Counted from the stretch's first letter, positions 44,294 to 53,742 are shown. The stretch: DNA of 64,000 nucleotides from Pseudomonas sp. NC02 (GCF_002874965.1 NZ_CP025624.1:5084001-5148000); one strand, 5' to 3'. The notes: generated from the letters alone by a model not told the origin. Translations and numbers: made by a program.

Positions 44294-44378
44294 GTGGGAG
44301 CTGGCTTGCCTGCGATGCAGGCACCTCGGTTTGTCAGTTACACCAAGGTGATGCTATCGCAGGCAAGCCAGCTCCTAC
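44294..44378. repeat. REP inverted pair (GAGCTGGCTTGCCTGCGATGC type)
   Basis: Left arm GTGGGAGCTGGCTTGCCTGC and its near complement lie between the convergent CorA-type and amidotransferase-like genes; same subtype as the copy at 25827. Confidence 0.88.
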
Positions 44379-44425
44379 ATTAATCTGCTTTGCCTTGAAG
44401 ACCGTGCTTCTTGCCCTGGACGGTT

Positions 44426-45154
44426 TCAGGCCGCTCCTGCTTTTGGTTTGTGCGCCACAAACCGCATCATCCATTCCGCCACGGTGACGCCGTGGTGGTC
44501 TCGTTCCAGGCTGGCCACACCGTTGGTGTAGACCTTCTCCCCCAGCGTTGTCTGAAGAATCTCCAGCAACTCGCGGGAATAGTCGTGGATAAATTCCGGG
44601 TGGCCCTGGAAGCACAGCACCTGGTCTTCAATGTGGTACGCCGCAAACGGGCAAAACTCGCTGGAGGCGATCACGGTGGCGTTTTCCGGCAAGGTGGTGA
44701 CCTGGTCCTGGTGGCTGATCAACAGCGTCAGTTCTTCCACCACCGGGCTCATCCACGGTGCCTTGGCGTTCAGTTTGTAGTCATGGATGCCCATGCCCCA
44801 GCCCTTGGTCGCCCGCTCGGTCTTGCCGCCCAACAGCAGCGCCAGCAACTGGTGGCCGAAGCAGATGCCGATCAGCTTGTCGCCGCGGGCATGGCGGTCC
44901 AGCAGGTAGGTCTTGAGGGTCTGGATCCACGGATCGGTGCCAAAGGAGTCGGCCTTGCTGCCCGTCACCAGGTACGCGTCGAACACTTCTTCATCCGCCG
45001 GGTATTCACCCTGCACCACGTTATAGATGACGAACTCGGCGGCAATCGGCTGTTTGGAGAACAGGCGCTTGAACATCTGCCCGTACCCTTGGTACTGATC
45101 GATCAGCCCAGGACGCAGGATATCGGTTTCCAGGATGCACACGCGTAACGACAT
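44426..45154 (-). CDS. Class I glutamine amidotransferase-like protein
   Basis: The 242-residue protein has the nucleophile C98 in GICFGHQLLA and the His-x-Glu of the triad in FQGHPEF. It lacks any synthase domain, as in GMP-synthase-like or gamma-glutamyl hydrolase proteins that occur alone. The acceptor is unknown. Start ATG 45152-45154; an upstream ATG 30 codons away is not conserved-looking. Confidence 0.85.
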   Translation of the reverse strand: MSLRVCILETDILRPGLIDQYQGYGQMFKRLFSKQPIAAEFVIYNVVQGEYPADEEVFDAYLVTGSKADSFGTDPWIQTLKTYLLDRHARGDKLIGICFGHQLLALLLGGKTERATKGWGMGIHDYKLNAKAPWMSPVVEELTLLISHQDQVTTLPENATVIASSEFCPFAAYHIEDQVLCFQGHPEFIHDYSRELLEILQTTLGEKVYTNGVASLERDHHGVTVAEWMMRFVAHKPKAGAA

Positions 45155-45249
45155 AAAAAATACCTGACACGGCGATGGGAATAATGAACACCCCCAGAGC
45201 CTGCCTTGAAATACCCTTTCAAGGCAAGCCCCGCACATGCCCAAAAGCG

Positions 45250-47394
45250 TCAGAAGGTCGCGTTCTGTGCAGCTTTCTCCAACAGCAGCGCCGGCGGCGT
45301 GAAGCGCTCACCATATTGCTCGGCCAGGTAGCGGGCGCGGGCGACGAAATCGTTCAGGCCGTACTGGTTGATGAATTGCAGCGCTCCGCCGCTCCAGGCG
45401 GCAAAACCGATACCGAAGATCGAGCCGACGTTGGCATCAGCCGTCGACATCAACACGCCCTCCTCCTCACAGCGCACGGTTTCGATGGCCTGGATGAACA
45501 GCAAACGGTCACGCACGTCTTGCGGCGAGATCTGTTGGCCAGGCTTTTCGAAGCGGTTTTTCAGCTCCGACCACAGGTGTTTCTGCCCGCCCGCCGGGTA
45601 CTCGTAGAAACCGCCACCCGCCGCCTTGCCCGGGCGCTTGTATTCATTGAGCAACAGGTCGATCACGGCAAACGCCGGGTGCTGCGGTAACGGCTTGCCT
45701 TCGGCCTGTAAGTCCTTGGCCGTCTGTTGACGGATATGGCTCATCAGGCTGAGGGAAACTTCGTCAGAGACCGCCAGCGGCCCCACCGGCATGCCGGCCT
45801 TGCGTGACTCGGTCTCGATCATCGGTGCGGCCACGCCTTCGCCGAGCATGGCGATGCCTTCGTTGGTGAAGGTGCCGAACACCCGCGAGGTGAAGAAGCC
45901 GCGGCTGTCGTTGACCACGATCGGGGTTTTCTTGATTTGCAGTACGAAGTCGAATCCCCGCGCCAGGGTTTCGTCGCTGGTGCGGGCGCCCTTGATGATT
46001 TCCACCAGGGGCATTTTGTCCACCGGGCTGAAGAAATGCAGGCCGATAAACTTGCCCTGGTCTGGAACGGCGGTGGCTAACCCGCTGATGGGCAAGGTGG
46101 AGGTGTTGGAGGCGATCACCGCTTCGGCACCCACCACGCTTTGCGCGGCCGCCGAGACCTTGGCCTTGAGTTCCCGATCCTCGAAGACGGCTTCGATGAT
46201 CAGGTCGCAGCCGGCAAGATCGGCGTCGGATTCGGTAGAAACAATCCGCGCGAGGATGGTTTCCCGCTGTTCGGCGGTCAATTGCCCACGCCCGACCTTC
46301 TTGTCCAGCAACGTGGCCGAGTGGGCCTTGCCCTTCTCTGCCGCCGCCTGGCTGACGTCCTTGAGCACCACCTCAATGCCCGCCGAGGCGCTGACGTAGG
46401 CAATGCCCGCGCCCATCATCCCGGCGCCGAGCACGCCGACCTTGCGTGTCACATACGGCGCAAAGCCCTTGGGCCGCGAACTGCCGGCATTGATTTCATT
46501 GAGCTGTAACCAGAAGGTGCCAATCATGTTTTTCGCCACTTGCCCGGTGACCAGCTCGGTGAAGTAGCGGGTCTCGATCAAGTGCGCGGTGTCGAAATCC
46601 ACCTGGGCACCTTCCACGGCGGCGCAGAGGATTTTCTCCGGGGCCGGGAAGCAGCCGTTGGTTTTGGCGCGCAGGATCGATGGCGCAATGGCGAGCATTT
46701 GCGCGACTTTCGGGTTGGACGGCGTACCACCCGGGATCTGGTAGCCCTTGATATCCCAACGCTGTTTCGCCTCGGGGTTGGCCAGAATCCACGCCCGGGA
46801 CTTGGCCAGCAGCTCGTCACGGTCTGCCGCCAGCTCATCAATCAACCCGGCTTGCAGCGCCTGCTGCGGCGTAATCTTTTTGCCTTCCAGCAAGTAGGGC
46901 AAGGCTTTTTCCAGGCCCAGCATCCGCACCATGCGCACCACACCGCCGCCACCCGGCAAAAGCCCGAGGGTGACTTCCGGCAGGCCAATCTGTACCGACT
47001 TGTGGTCCAGCGCCACACGGTGCTGGCACGCCAGGCAGATCTCCCAGCCACCGCCCAGCGCTGCGCCGTTGACCGCGGCCACTACCGGTTTGCCGAGGGT
47101 TTCCAGGGTGCGCAGTTGCGCCTTCAGCACCAGCACGCTGTCGTAGAAATCCTTGGCGTGGGGCTTGTCGACCTTGATCAGTTCATTAAGGTCGCCGCCG
47201 GCAAAGAAGGTCTTCTTCGCCGAGGTGATGATCACGCCCGCAATCGAATCCTTCTCGGCGTCCAGGCGGGCGACGGTGGCCGCCATGGCCTCGCGGTACA
47301 CCCCGTTCATGGTGTTGGCGCTCTGGCCGGGCATGTCGATGGTCAGCACCACAATCTGGTCCTGGCCCTTTTCGTAACGAATGGCACCGGTCAT
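45250..47394 (-). CDS. Multifunctional fatty-acid oxidation protein (enoyl-CoA hydratase/3-hydroxyacyl-CoA dehydrogenase)
   Basis: The 714-residue protein carries out two beta-oxidation steps, hydration of enoyl-CoA and oxidation to 3-ketoacyl-CoA. Its N-terminal part is a crotonase domain with both catalytic-region glutamates (NGAALGGGWEICLACQHR, GLPEVTLGLLPGGGGVVRM in part); the C-terminal part has the NAD motif VGVLGAGMMGAGIAYVSASA and the FFSPVDKMPLVEI dehydrogenase block. Domain order is that of FadB/FadJ, closer in size to FadJ. It follows the thiolase gene by 16 bases in one operon. Confidence 0.92.
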   Translation of the reverse strand: MTGAIRYEKGQDQIVVLTIDMPGQSANTMNGVYREAMAATVARLDAEKDSIAGVIITSAKKTFFAGGDLNELIKVDKPHAKDFYDSVLVLKAQLRTLETLGKPVVAAVNGAALGGGWEICLACQHRVALDHKSVQIGLPEVTLGLLPGGGGVVRMVRMLGLEKALPYLLEGKKITPQQALQAGLIDELAADRDELLAKSRAWILANPEAKQRWDIKGYQIPGGTPSNPKVAQMLAIAPSILRAKTNGCFPAPEKILCAAVEGAQVDFDTAHLIETRYFTELVTGQVAKNMIGTFWLQLNEINAGSSRPKGFAPYVTRKVGVLGAGMMGAGIAYVSASAGIEVVLKDVSQAAAEKGKAHSATLLDKKVGRGQLTAEQRETILARIVSTESDADLAGCDLIIEAVFEDRELKAKVSAAAQSVVGAEAVIASNTSTLPISGLATAVPDQGKFIGLHFFSPVDKMPLVEIIKGARTSDETLARGFDFVLQIKKTPIVVNDSRGFFTSRVFGTFTNEGIAMLGEGVAAPMIETESRKAGMPVGPLAVSDEVSLSLMSHIRQQTAKDLQAEGKPLPQHPAFAVIDLLLNEYKRPGKAAGGGFYEYPAGGQKHLWSELKNRFEKPGQQISPQDVRDRLLFIQAIETVRCEEEGVLMSTADANVGSIFGIGFAAWSGGALQFINQYGLNDFVARARYLAEQYGERFTPPALLLEKAAQNATF

Positions 47395-47410
47395 GACTGA
47401 TTCCTTAGGC

Positions 47411-48616
47411 TCAGAGGCGTTCGATGATAGTGGCGATACCCATGCCGCCGCCGACACACAGGGTGGCTAGGCCATAACGCTGCTGGCGCACCTCCAGCTC
47501 ATCGAGCAAGGTGCCGAGAATCGCGCAGCCCGTGGCGCCCAGCGGGTGGCCCATGGCGATGGAACCACCGTTGACGTTGACCCGGGCGGCGTCGATGCCC
47601 ATGTCCTTGATGAACTTGAGCACCACCGACGCAAACGCTTCGTTGACCTCGAACAGGTCGATGTCTTCAACCCGCAAACCCGCCTTGGCCAGTGCCTTGC
47701 GGGTTGCCGGTGCCGGGCCGGTCAACATGATGGTGGGGTCGGTACTGGTGACAGCGGTGGCGACGATCCGCGCCCGGGGTTGCAGGCCGAGTTCGCGACC
47801 TTTGGCTTCAGAACCGATCAGCATCAGCGCCGCGCCATCGACGATCCCGGAACTGTTGCCCGGTGTGTGCACGTGATTGATGCGTTCGACGTGGCTGTAG
47901 ACCCGCAACGCCGTGGCGTCGAAGCCCATCTGGCCCATCATTTCGAAGCTGGGCTTGAGTTTGCCCAGGCCTTCGAGGGTGGAGTCGGCACGGATGAATT
48001 CGTCATGATCCAGCAGCACAATGCCATTTTGGTCCTGCACGGCGATCAGCGACTTGTTGAAGGAACCGTCTGATCTGGCCCGCGCCGCTTTCTGCTGTGA
48101 GTGCAGGGCAAAGGCGTCGACGTCCTGGCGGGTGAAGCCTTCCAGGGTGGCGATCAGGTCGGCACCGATGCCTTGCGGGGTGAAGTGGCTGTGCATATTG
48201 GTTTGCGGGTCGAGCACCCAGGCGCCGCCGTCACTGCCCATGGGCACTCGGGACATGGACTCGACGCCGCCCACCACCACGAGGTCTTCAAAGCCGGAGC
48301 GCACTTTCATCGCGCCGAGGTTCACGGCTTCCAGGCCCGAGGCGCAAAACCGGTTGATCTGCACACCGGCGACGCTGATATCCCAGTCCGCCACCAAGGC
48401 GGCGGTCTTGGCGATGTCGGCGCCCTGGTCGCCAATCGGTGTGACACAGCCCAGGACGATGTCATCCACCTGCCGGGTGTCGAGGTCGGTGCGCTGTTGC
48501 AGTGCCGTCAGCAAACCGGCCACCAGGTTCACCGGCTTGACGCTGTGCAGGGCGCCATCCGCCTTGCCTTTGCCCCGGGGCGTGCGTATCGCATCAAAGA
48601 TCAAAGCTTGGGTCAT
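47411..48616 (-). CDS. Acetyl-CoA C-acyltransferase (thiolase)
   Basis: The 401-residue thiolase cleaves 3-ketoacyl-CoA to acetyl-CoA and a shortened acyl-CoA. The acylated Cys is C91 in [12 protein letters not shown], the general-base region is [11 protein letters not shown] and the second Cys is in CVGGGMG. With the downstream multifunctional protein it completes a two-gene beta-oxidation set like fadI-fadJ; ETF from 60-64 kb would take the electrons of the first step. Confidence 0.93.
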   Translation of the reverse strand: MTQALIFDAIRTPRGKGKADGALHSVKPVNLVAGLLTALQQRTDLDTRQVDDIVLGCVTPIGDQGADIAKTAALVADWDISVAGVQINRFCASGLEAVNLGAMKVRSGFEDLVVVGGVESMSRVPMGSDGGAWVLDPQTNMHSHFTPQGIGADLIATLEGFTRQDVDAFALHSQQKAARARSDGSFNKSLIAVQDQNGIVLLDHDEFIRADSTLEGLGKLKPSFEMMGQMGFDATALRVYSHVERINHVHTPGNSSGIVDGAALMLIGSEAKGRELGLQPRARIVATAVTSTDPTIMLTGPAPATRKALAKAGLRVEDIDLFEVNEAFASVVLKFIKDMGIDAARVNVNGGSIAMGHPLGATGCAILGTLLDELEVRQQRYGLATLCVGGGMGIATIIERL

Positions 48617-48814
48617 GACGTCCTCGAATCACTATGCAACGAATCGTGCCCTTACCTTAGGCGCCGGGGCGCCGGATTCAATGACCGAACCGCTCATTGA
48701 CCTTGACGCTCACGCTCAGACGAACGGTAGGAGGCTACGGGAATCGGCTGATTAATCGTTTTAGCTGTCTAGCCGTAGGGCTGGCGTCTGGCTGGCAATT
48801 GGCCTCATGCCTTT

Positions 48815-48831
48815 TTAATAAGTTTTATTAA
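48815..48831. promoter_or_regulatory. AT-rich inverted repeat in a 412-base gap
   Basis: TTAATAA-GTT-TTATTAA is a perfect 7-3-7 inverted repeat in the non-coding interval between the thiolase start and the 31-aa gene. It is unusually AT rich for this genome and could be an operator. Nothing else is recognised in the interval apart from the start regions of the two flanking genes. Confidence 0.4.
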
Positions 48832-49028
48832 GTTGATGAGATGAAATGGATCTAAGCCGTGTAGAACGAGGGCTCTAAGGTTGAATCTGTAAGAGAAGTT
48901 AAAGGTTGCTGCCGGGTTTTGCTGGAGCACCTGTAGGAACTGTAAGAAAAGAGTCATGTAGCACCGTCATAGTTGAATCGACCGGCACGCATTTGACGCT
49001 CAGGAATAACAACAAAAGGCAGTCAGCC

Positions 49029-49124
49029 ATGTTCAAGCATTCGAAAGTACGTCAGGCGGGACTTATTCTGTTCGCCACCACCCTGATTCTGATCTTGCCC
49101 AACCTCACCAAGGTCATTGGGTGA
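49029..49124 (+). CDS. 31-aa single-span membrane protein
   Basis: The frame MFKHSKVRQAGLILFATTLI continues to a total of 31 residues, with positive residues first and then a membrane span to LPNLTKVIG. It fits a short inside-to-outside single-span protein. I recall similar tiny proteins in other pseudomonads but cannot confirm. The upstream ATG 41 codons earlier would add no plausible domain. No function is inferred. Confidence 0.55.
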   Translation: MFKHSKVRQAGLILFATTLILILPNLTKVIG

Positions 49125-49297
49125 CCTCTCACACCCCACATTCTGCGCAGACACAGCGCCAGGATCGCAGCCTTTGGCAGCGCCTTTCGGGATATTGCGT
49201 ATAGCGATCCCGTCAGGGGCTGCCGTTTTGCGCGCCGAGATTTTGTGATTTTGCGGTATCGTGAGTTCCACCGCCTTTTCCGATATGTGGCCCTTCC

Positions 49298-50101
49298 TTG
49301 AAACAGATCATCGTCCTCCTGATCCTGCTGCTGGCCTTGCCGGCGCACGCCGCGAAATTGACCGTCGAGCTGGATCACGCCAGCAAAACCTGGGAAACCA
49401 CCGAACTGCTCAAGCGTCGGGATGTGCAGACGGTGCAGATCGTTGATGACGTTTCCTACAAGCGCAACATGACGTATCGCGCAGTGCCGCTGGCAGCACT
49501 GTTGCCGGGCATCACGCCGGAAAACCATCTGCAGGCAGTGGCCCTCGACGGCTTTGCCGCGGAACTGACGGCGGCACCGCTGCTATCAAAAAGCGGCGCG
49601 CGGGCCTGGCTGGCGGTGGAAGATCCGGCGCATCCGTGGCCGCCACTGGCAGACGGCAAGCCCAGTGCCGGGCCGTTTTACCTGGTGTGGACCGATCCAC
49701 AGGCCGGGCATATCAGCCCTGAGCAATGGCCGTTTCAGATTTCCGGGATCAAGCAGTTGAAGACGGTGGCGGAGCGCTTCCCGGCGTTGTTGCCGGATCC
49801 GAAACTGGCGGCGAATGACCCGGTGAATCAGGGGTTCGCACTGTTCCAGAAGAACTGCCTGGCATGTCATCGCCTGAACGGGGCCGGCGATGCGCAGGTG
49901 GGGCCGGACCTGAATATTCCTTACAACCCCACTGAATATTTTGCCGGGGATTTCCTCAAGCGCTACATCCGCGATCCGCAAAGCATGCGGCACTGGCCAC
50001 AGGCGAAGATGCCGGCGTTTGCCACCAGCGTGCTGCCGGATGCGGACCTGGATCTGCTGGTGGGGTATTTGAAGCATATGGCGGGCAGAAAGCAGCCTTA
50101 A
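49298..50101 (+). CDS. Periplasmic cytochrome c family protein
   Basis: The 267-residue precursor has a signal peptide (MKQIIVLLILLLALPAHA) and a C-terminal monohaem cytochrome c domain with CLACH (187-191) and a distal Met in AKMPAFATSVLPD. The N-terminal half (TTELLKRRDVQTVQIVDD, YRAVPLAALLPG) looks like a molybdopterin-oxidoreductase-type accessory domain. The start must be TTG 49298, as nearby ATG and GTG codons are out of frame. Role in electron transfer is inferred. Confidence 0.85.
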   Translation: MKQIIVLLILLLALPAHAAKLTVELDHASKTWETTELLKRRDVQTVQIVDDVSYKRNMTYRAVPLAALLPGITPENHLQAVALDGFAAELTAAPLLSKSGARAWLAVEDPAHPWPPLADGKPSAGPFYLVWTDPQAGHISPEQWPFQISGIKQLKTVAERFPALLPDPKLAANDPVNQGFALFQKNCLACHRLNGAGDAQVGPDLNIPYNPTEYFAGDFLKRYIRDPQSMRHWPQAKMPAFATSVLPDADLDLLVGYLKHMAGRKQP

Positions 50102-50118
50102 GGCTCAGGTAAATCTAT

Positions 50119-50142
50119 GGCGAGGGAGCTTGCTCCCTCGCC
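50119..50142. repeat. Palindromic hairpin after the cytochrome gene
   Basis: GGCGAGGGAGC-TTGCTCCCTCGCC is a perfect hairpin just 18 bases after the cytochrome stop, between convergent genes. It recalls small palindromic repeats of Pseudomonas related to REPs. Confidence 0.7.
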
Positions 50143-50205
50143 ACAAAAAGCTTTCCTGGCACAGAGAGCTTTCCTGCTACACACAGCTCCCTCTCTCCCT
50201 GGATC

Positions 50206-51009
50206 CTACTGCTGCTGCACCGAAATCACCGGTGTCGGTGCTACAAATACCTTGGCATGCATCTGCTCATGCCCTCCCCCACGACGCATGCCTCGTACCG
50301 GGCAGGCGTCCAGGTAATCCAGACCCACCGCCAGCTTCAAATGCCGCTCCGGCCGCGCCAGTTGATTGGTCACGTCAAAACTGTACCAGGCGTCATCCAG
50401 CCACGCTTCAGCCCAGGCATGGCTGGCGAGGTGCTCGCAGTCTTCGCTGTACAAATACCCCGACACATAACGCGCCGGAATCCCCAGGCTGCGGGCACAG
50501 GCGAGGAAGGCGTGGGTGTGGTCCTGGCACACCCCGGCACGCCCGGCAAACGCCTTGGCCGCACAGGTGTCGACTTCGGTAGAACCCGGCGAATAGGTCA
50601 TGTACTGGTTCAGCGCGTGCATCAGGTCGATCAATGCGCTGCGGTCGCGGCGTTGATGGCAATGCTTTTCGGCAAAGCTGCGCAGGGCCTCGTCCGGCTC
50701 GGTCAACCGGGTGCAGCGCAGGAACGGGAAGGCCGACTGGCTTTCATGTTCGGCCTCGCGCAATTCGTCGATATCCACTTGGCCACGGGCGCCAATGATG
50801 ATGGCTTCATGGGGCTCGTCCAGGGTCAACACGTGCAGGATGTTGCCGAACGGGTCCAGTTGCGCCCGTACCGGCCGGGGCAAGTCCAACTGCCAACTGA
50901 GGACATGCTGGCGCTCGCTGTCGTGGGGCGTGAGCCGCAGGTACTGGATGCTGGCACGCACCTGGTCTTCGTAGTGGTAGGTGGTTTCGTGGCTGATGGA
51001 AAGTCTCAT
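50206..51009 (-). CDS. Transglutaminase-like cysteine peptidase family protein
   Basis: The 267-residue cytoplasmic protein has an N-terminal transglutaminase N domain (MRLSISHETTYHYEDQVRAS) and the catalytic triad C161 (AGVCQDHTHAF), H197 (SHAWAEAW) and D212 (FDVTN). Its ATG overlaps the stop of the alpha-E gene (ATGA). It is the third part of a conserved cluster with ATP-grasp and alpha-E proteins; a role in peptide making or trimming has been proposed for this cluster (family knowledge). Confidence 0.93.
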   Translation of the reverse strand: MRLSISHETTYHYEDQVRASIQYLRLTPHDSERQHVLSWQLDLPRPVRAQLDPFGNILHVLTLDEPHEAIIIGARGQVDIDELREAEHESQSAFPFLRCTRLTEPDEALRSFAEKHCHQRRDRSALIDLMHALNQYMTYSPGSTEVDTCAAKAFAGRAGVCQDHTHAFLACARSLGIPARYVSGYLYSEDCEHLASHAWAEAWLDDAWYSFDVTNQLARPERHLKLAVGLDYLDACPVRGMRRGGGHEQMHAKVFVAPTPVISVQQQ

Positions 51010-51956
51010 GCCGCCTCCAGGTATGAACTGTAAATAGCATCGCCCAACTCGCGCACGAGCGGGATGAAGTCGGTCAGCCAAGCGTGCAGGCCTTCCTCGA
51101 GAATTTCGTCGATGGCGGTATAGCGCAGGCGTGCGTCCATTTCCGCTGCCAGGCGTTGGGCCGGGCGACCGTTGATGCCGGGCAGGCTGCCAAGGATCTG
51201 GTCGATCTCTTCACTGCAGGCCCGCAGCGACCGCGGCACGTCGGCGCGCAGCAGCAACAGCTCGGCGACTTGTCGGGCGCCCGGGGCATCACGGTAGATT
51301 TCGGTGTAGGCCTCGAACGACGACAACGCCCGCAACAACGCACTCCATTGATAGTAGGCATGGGCGGTACCATCGGTGACCGCTTCGGCCTGGTCGCCGG
51401 CCATTTCATAGCGGGCGTCGAGCAAGCGCAGGGTGTTGTCGGCGCGCTCGATAAAGGTGCCCAGGCGAATAAAACGAAAGGCGTCGTTACGCATGATGGT
51501 GCCGTAGGTGGCACCGCGGAACAGGTGGGAACGTTCCTTGACCCACTCGCAGAACCGGCTCATGCCGTAGCGGCTCAGGCCTTGCTGGGCGATGTCGCGA
51601 ATTTCCAGCCAGGTGGCGTTGATGTTTTCCCACATGTCGGCGGTGATTCGCCCACGCACGGCATGGGCACTGGCGCGTGCAGCGCCGAGGCAGCTGTAGA
51701 TGCTGGCCGGGTTGGCAGCATCCAGGGCGAAGAAGTGCAGCAGGCGTTCGGCGTGCAGTTCACCGTGGCGCTCGCGGTAATCGTCGAGGGTGCCGGTGAT
51801 CAGCAGCGGCATCGCCAGTTCATGCAGGCCATCGCCGCGCCCGTCCTGGGGCATCAGCGACAGCGAATAACTGACATCGAGCATCCGCGCGAGGTTTTCC
51901 GCGCGCTCCAGGTAGCGTGACATCCAATACAAATCCGAGGCAGTTCTACTCAACAT
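51006..51956 (-). CDS. Alpha-E domain (DUF403) protein
   Basis: An all-helical 316-residue protein starting MLSRTASDLYWMSRYLERAE, the alpha-E (DUF403) signature. It always travels with the ATP-grasp partner encoded just upstream (stop to start 3 bases) and is translationally coupled to the transglutaminase gene. Its biochemical role is unknown; a scaffold or substrate-binding role is guessed. Confidence 0.93.
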   Translation of the reverse strand: MLSRTASDLYWMSRYLERAENLARMLDVSYSLSLMPQDGRGDGLHELAMPLLITGTLDDYRERHGELHAERLLHFFALDAANPASIYSCLGAARASAHAVRGRITADMWENINATWLEIRDIAQQGLSRYGMSRFCEWVKERSHLFRGATYGTIMRNDAFRFIRLGTFIERADNTLRLLDARYEMAGDQAEAVTDGTAHAYYQWSALLRALSSFEAYTEIYRDAPGARQVAELLLLRADVPRSLRACSEEIDQILGSLPGINGRPAQRLAAEMDARLRYTAIDEILEEGLHAWLTDFIPLVRELGDAIYSSYLEAA

Positions 51957-51959
51957 ATT

Positions 51960-53369
51960 TCAATCCTCGACCACCCAGGTGTCTTTGGTGCCGCCGCCCT
52001 GGGACGAGTTGACCACCAACGAGCCTTCCCGCAGCGCCACACGAGTCAGGCCGCCGGGGACCACACGGGTTTCCTTGCCTTGCAGCACAAACGGGCGCAG
52101 GTCGATATGCCGTGGGGCGATGCCGTTTTCGACGAAGGTCGGGCACGTCGACAGGCACAGCGTTGGCTGCGCGATGTAGGCGTGGGGCTTGGCCTTGATG
52201 CGTGCACGGAAGGCTTCGATTTCCGCTGCCGAGGCGGCCGGGCCGACCAACATGCCATAGCCACCGGAGCCCTGGGTTTCCTTCACCACCAGTTGCGGAA
52301 GGTTGGCCAGTACGTGGGACAGTTCACTGGGATTACGGCACTGGAACGTCGGAACATTCTTCAGGATCGGTTCTTCATCCAGGTAAAAACGGATCATCTC
52401 GGTGACGAAGGGGTACACCGACTTGTCATCCGCCACCCCGGTGCCGATGGCATTGGCCAACACCACGTTGCCCGAGCGATACGCCGCCAGCAGGCCCGGT
52501 ACGCCGAGCATGGAGTCCGGGTTGAAGGCCAGCGGGTCGAGGAACGCGTCGTCGAGGCGACGGTAGATCACATCCACCGCCTTGGGACCATCGGTGGTGC
52601 GCATGAACACGCGGTCATCACGCACGAACAGGTCGGCGCCTTCCACCAGTTCCACGCCCATTTCCCGGGCCAGGAATGCATGCTCGAAGAACGCACTGTT
52701 GAAACGCCCAGGCGTCAGCACCACCACACTGGGATTATCCAGCGGGCTGGAGCTTTTCAGGGTGTCGAGCAACAGGTTGGGATAGTGGTCGATGGGCGCG
52801 ATGCGCTGGGCCGCGAACAGTTCGGGGAACAGGCGCATCATCATCTTGCGGTCTTCGAGCATGTAGCTCACGCCGCTGGGGGTGCGCAGATTGTCTTCGA
52901 GGACGTAGTAAGTGCCGTCGCCATCGCGTACGAGGTCGACACCTGAGATGTGGGAATAGATATCCCGATGCAGGTCCAGGCCCTGCATCGCCAACTGGTA
53001 TTGCTCGTTGGCCAGCACTTGCTCGGCGGGGATGATCCCGGCCTTGATAATGCGTTGTTCGTGGTAGAGGTCGGCGAGAAACATGTTCAGCGCCTTGACC
53101 CGCTGGATGCAGCCGCGCTCGACGATCCGCCATTCACTGGCCGGGATGCTGCGGGGGATCGTGTCGAAGGGGATCAGGCGCTCGGTACCTTGCTCATCGC
53201 CATACAAGGTGAAGGTGATACCGGCCCGGTGAAACAGCAAATCGGCTTCGCGCCGGCGCTGGGCCAGCAGTTCGGCCGGCGTGTCAGCCAACCAGCGGGC
53301 GAATTCGCGGTAATGGGGGCGCACCTGCCCTGCCCCGTCGTACATCTCATCATAATAAGTGCGGATCAT
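51960..53369 (-). CDS. Circularly permuted ATP-grasp type 2 protein
   Basis: The 469-residue protein belongs to the DUF404/DUF407 group. ATP-grasp landmarks include YVLEDNLRTPSGVSYMLEDR, VVKETQGSGGYGMLVGP (glycine-rich nucleotide loop) and IDLRPFVLQG. The order of subdomains is permuted compared with classical ATP-grasps. These enzymes are expected to form an amide or peptide bond with ATP. ATG 53367-53369 has an AAGGAG site. It heads the three-gene operon. Confidence 0.93.
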   Translation of the reverse strand: MIRTYYDEMYDGAGQVRPHYREFARWLADTPAELLAQRRREADLLFHRAGITFTLYGDEQGTERLIPFDTIPRSIPASEWRIVERGCIQRVKALNMFLADLYHEQRIIKAGIIPAEQVLANEQYQLAMQGLDLHRDIYSHISGVDLVRDGDGTYYVLEDNLRTPSGVSYMLEDRKMMMRLFPELFAAQRIAPIDHYPNLLLDTLKSSSPLDNPSVVVLTPGRFNSAFFEHAFLAREMGVELVEGADLFVRDDRVFMRTTDGPKAVDVIYRRLDDAFLDPLAFNPDSMLGVPGLLAAYRSGNVVLANAIGTGVADDKSVYPFVTEMIRFYLDEEPILKNVPTFQCRNPSELSHVLANLPQLVVKETQGSGGYGMLVGPAASAAEIEAFRARIKAKPHAYIAQPTLCLSTCPTFVENGIAPRHIDLRPFVLQGKETRVVPGGLTRVALREGSLVVNSSQGGGTKDTWVVED

Positions 53370-53562
53370 GCCGTACTCCTTGTCACCCGGACGCCAGAAC
53401 CATCGCAAGGCCCGTGCCAGCGGCATAAACACTTAAGTATCAATCAGTTGGATATAGACGCAGGTCTCATCGCACCGTCCCGGTGCAGCAAATGCCCGCT
53501 GTCATGGGCGGCGCCTCATTGCAATGCAGGCCATGACTATCACCAGCATAGTCAGAGTTGAT

Positions 53563-53591
53563 TTCACTGCCCGGCAAACCCCGCGGATAAT
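53563..53591 (+). promoter_or_regulatory. Predicted sigma-70 promoter of the candidate sRNA
   Basis: TTCACT (-35) and GATAAT (-10) are separated by exactly 17 bases; matches are four and five of six. The start would be near 53598. No coding sequence follows on the plus strand before a terminator. Confidence 0.5.
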
Positions 53592-53597
53592 CACCTC

Positions 53598-53715
53598 CAT
53601 CAGCTGAACAGGACGCGTCCTACAGCTTCATCCATTGCGCATTACCGCTTGTACCGAATCGCTCTCCTCCTTTGCGATCTTCCCTTTGGCCACCCTGCTC
53701 GGGTGGCTTTTTTTT
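53598..53715 (+). ncRNA. Candidate small RNA, about 115 nt
   Basis: The interval between the ATP-grasp and RraB-type genes has a plus-strand intrinsic terminator but no plus-strand gene. The predicted transcript starts with a hairpin (AGCTG...CAGCT around the palindrome AGGACGCGTCCT), has an exposed pyrimidine tract TCTCCTCCTTT (53663-53673) that could pair with Shine-Dalgarno sequences, and ends in the terminator stem GCCACCC/GGGTGGC plus eight Ts. This is the form of a trans-acting sRNA. Identity to a named sRNA was not recognised. Confidence 0.5.
53688..53715 (+). terminator. Intrinsic terminator, plus strand
   Basis: GCCACCC (53689-53695), loop TGCTC, GGGTGGC (53701-53707), then eight Ts. 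The T-run exists only on the plus strand, so it ends a plus-strand transcript. Confidence 0.9.
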
Positions 53716-53742
53716 GCGCAGGATTTTTCCCGCGCCAGAAAC

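Noticed and set aside
45202..45226. Hairpin TGCCTTGAAA...TTTCAAGGCA between the amidotransferase-like and beta-oxidation genes
   Set aside because: No T-run follows on either strand, so it is not called as a terminator.
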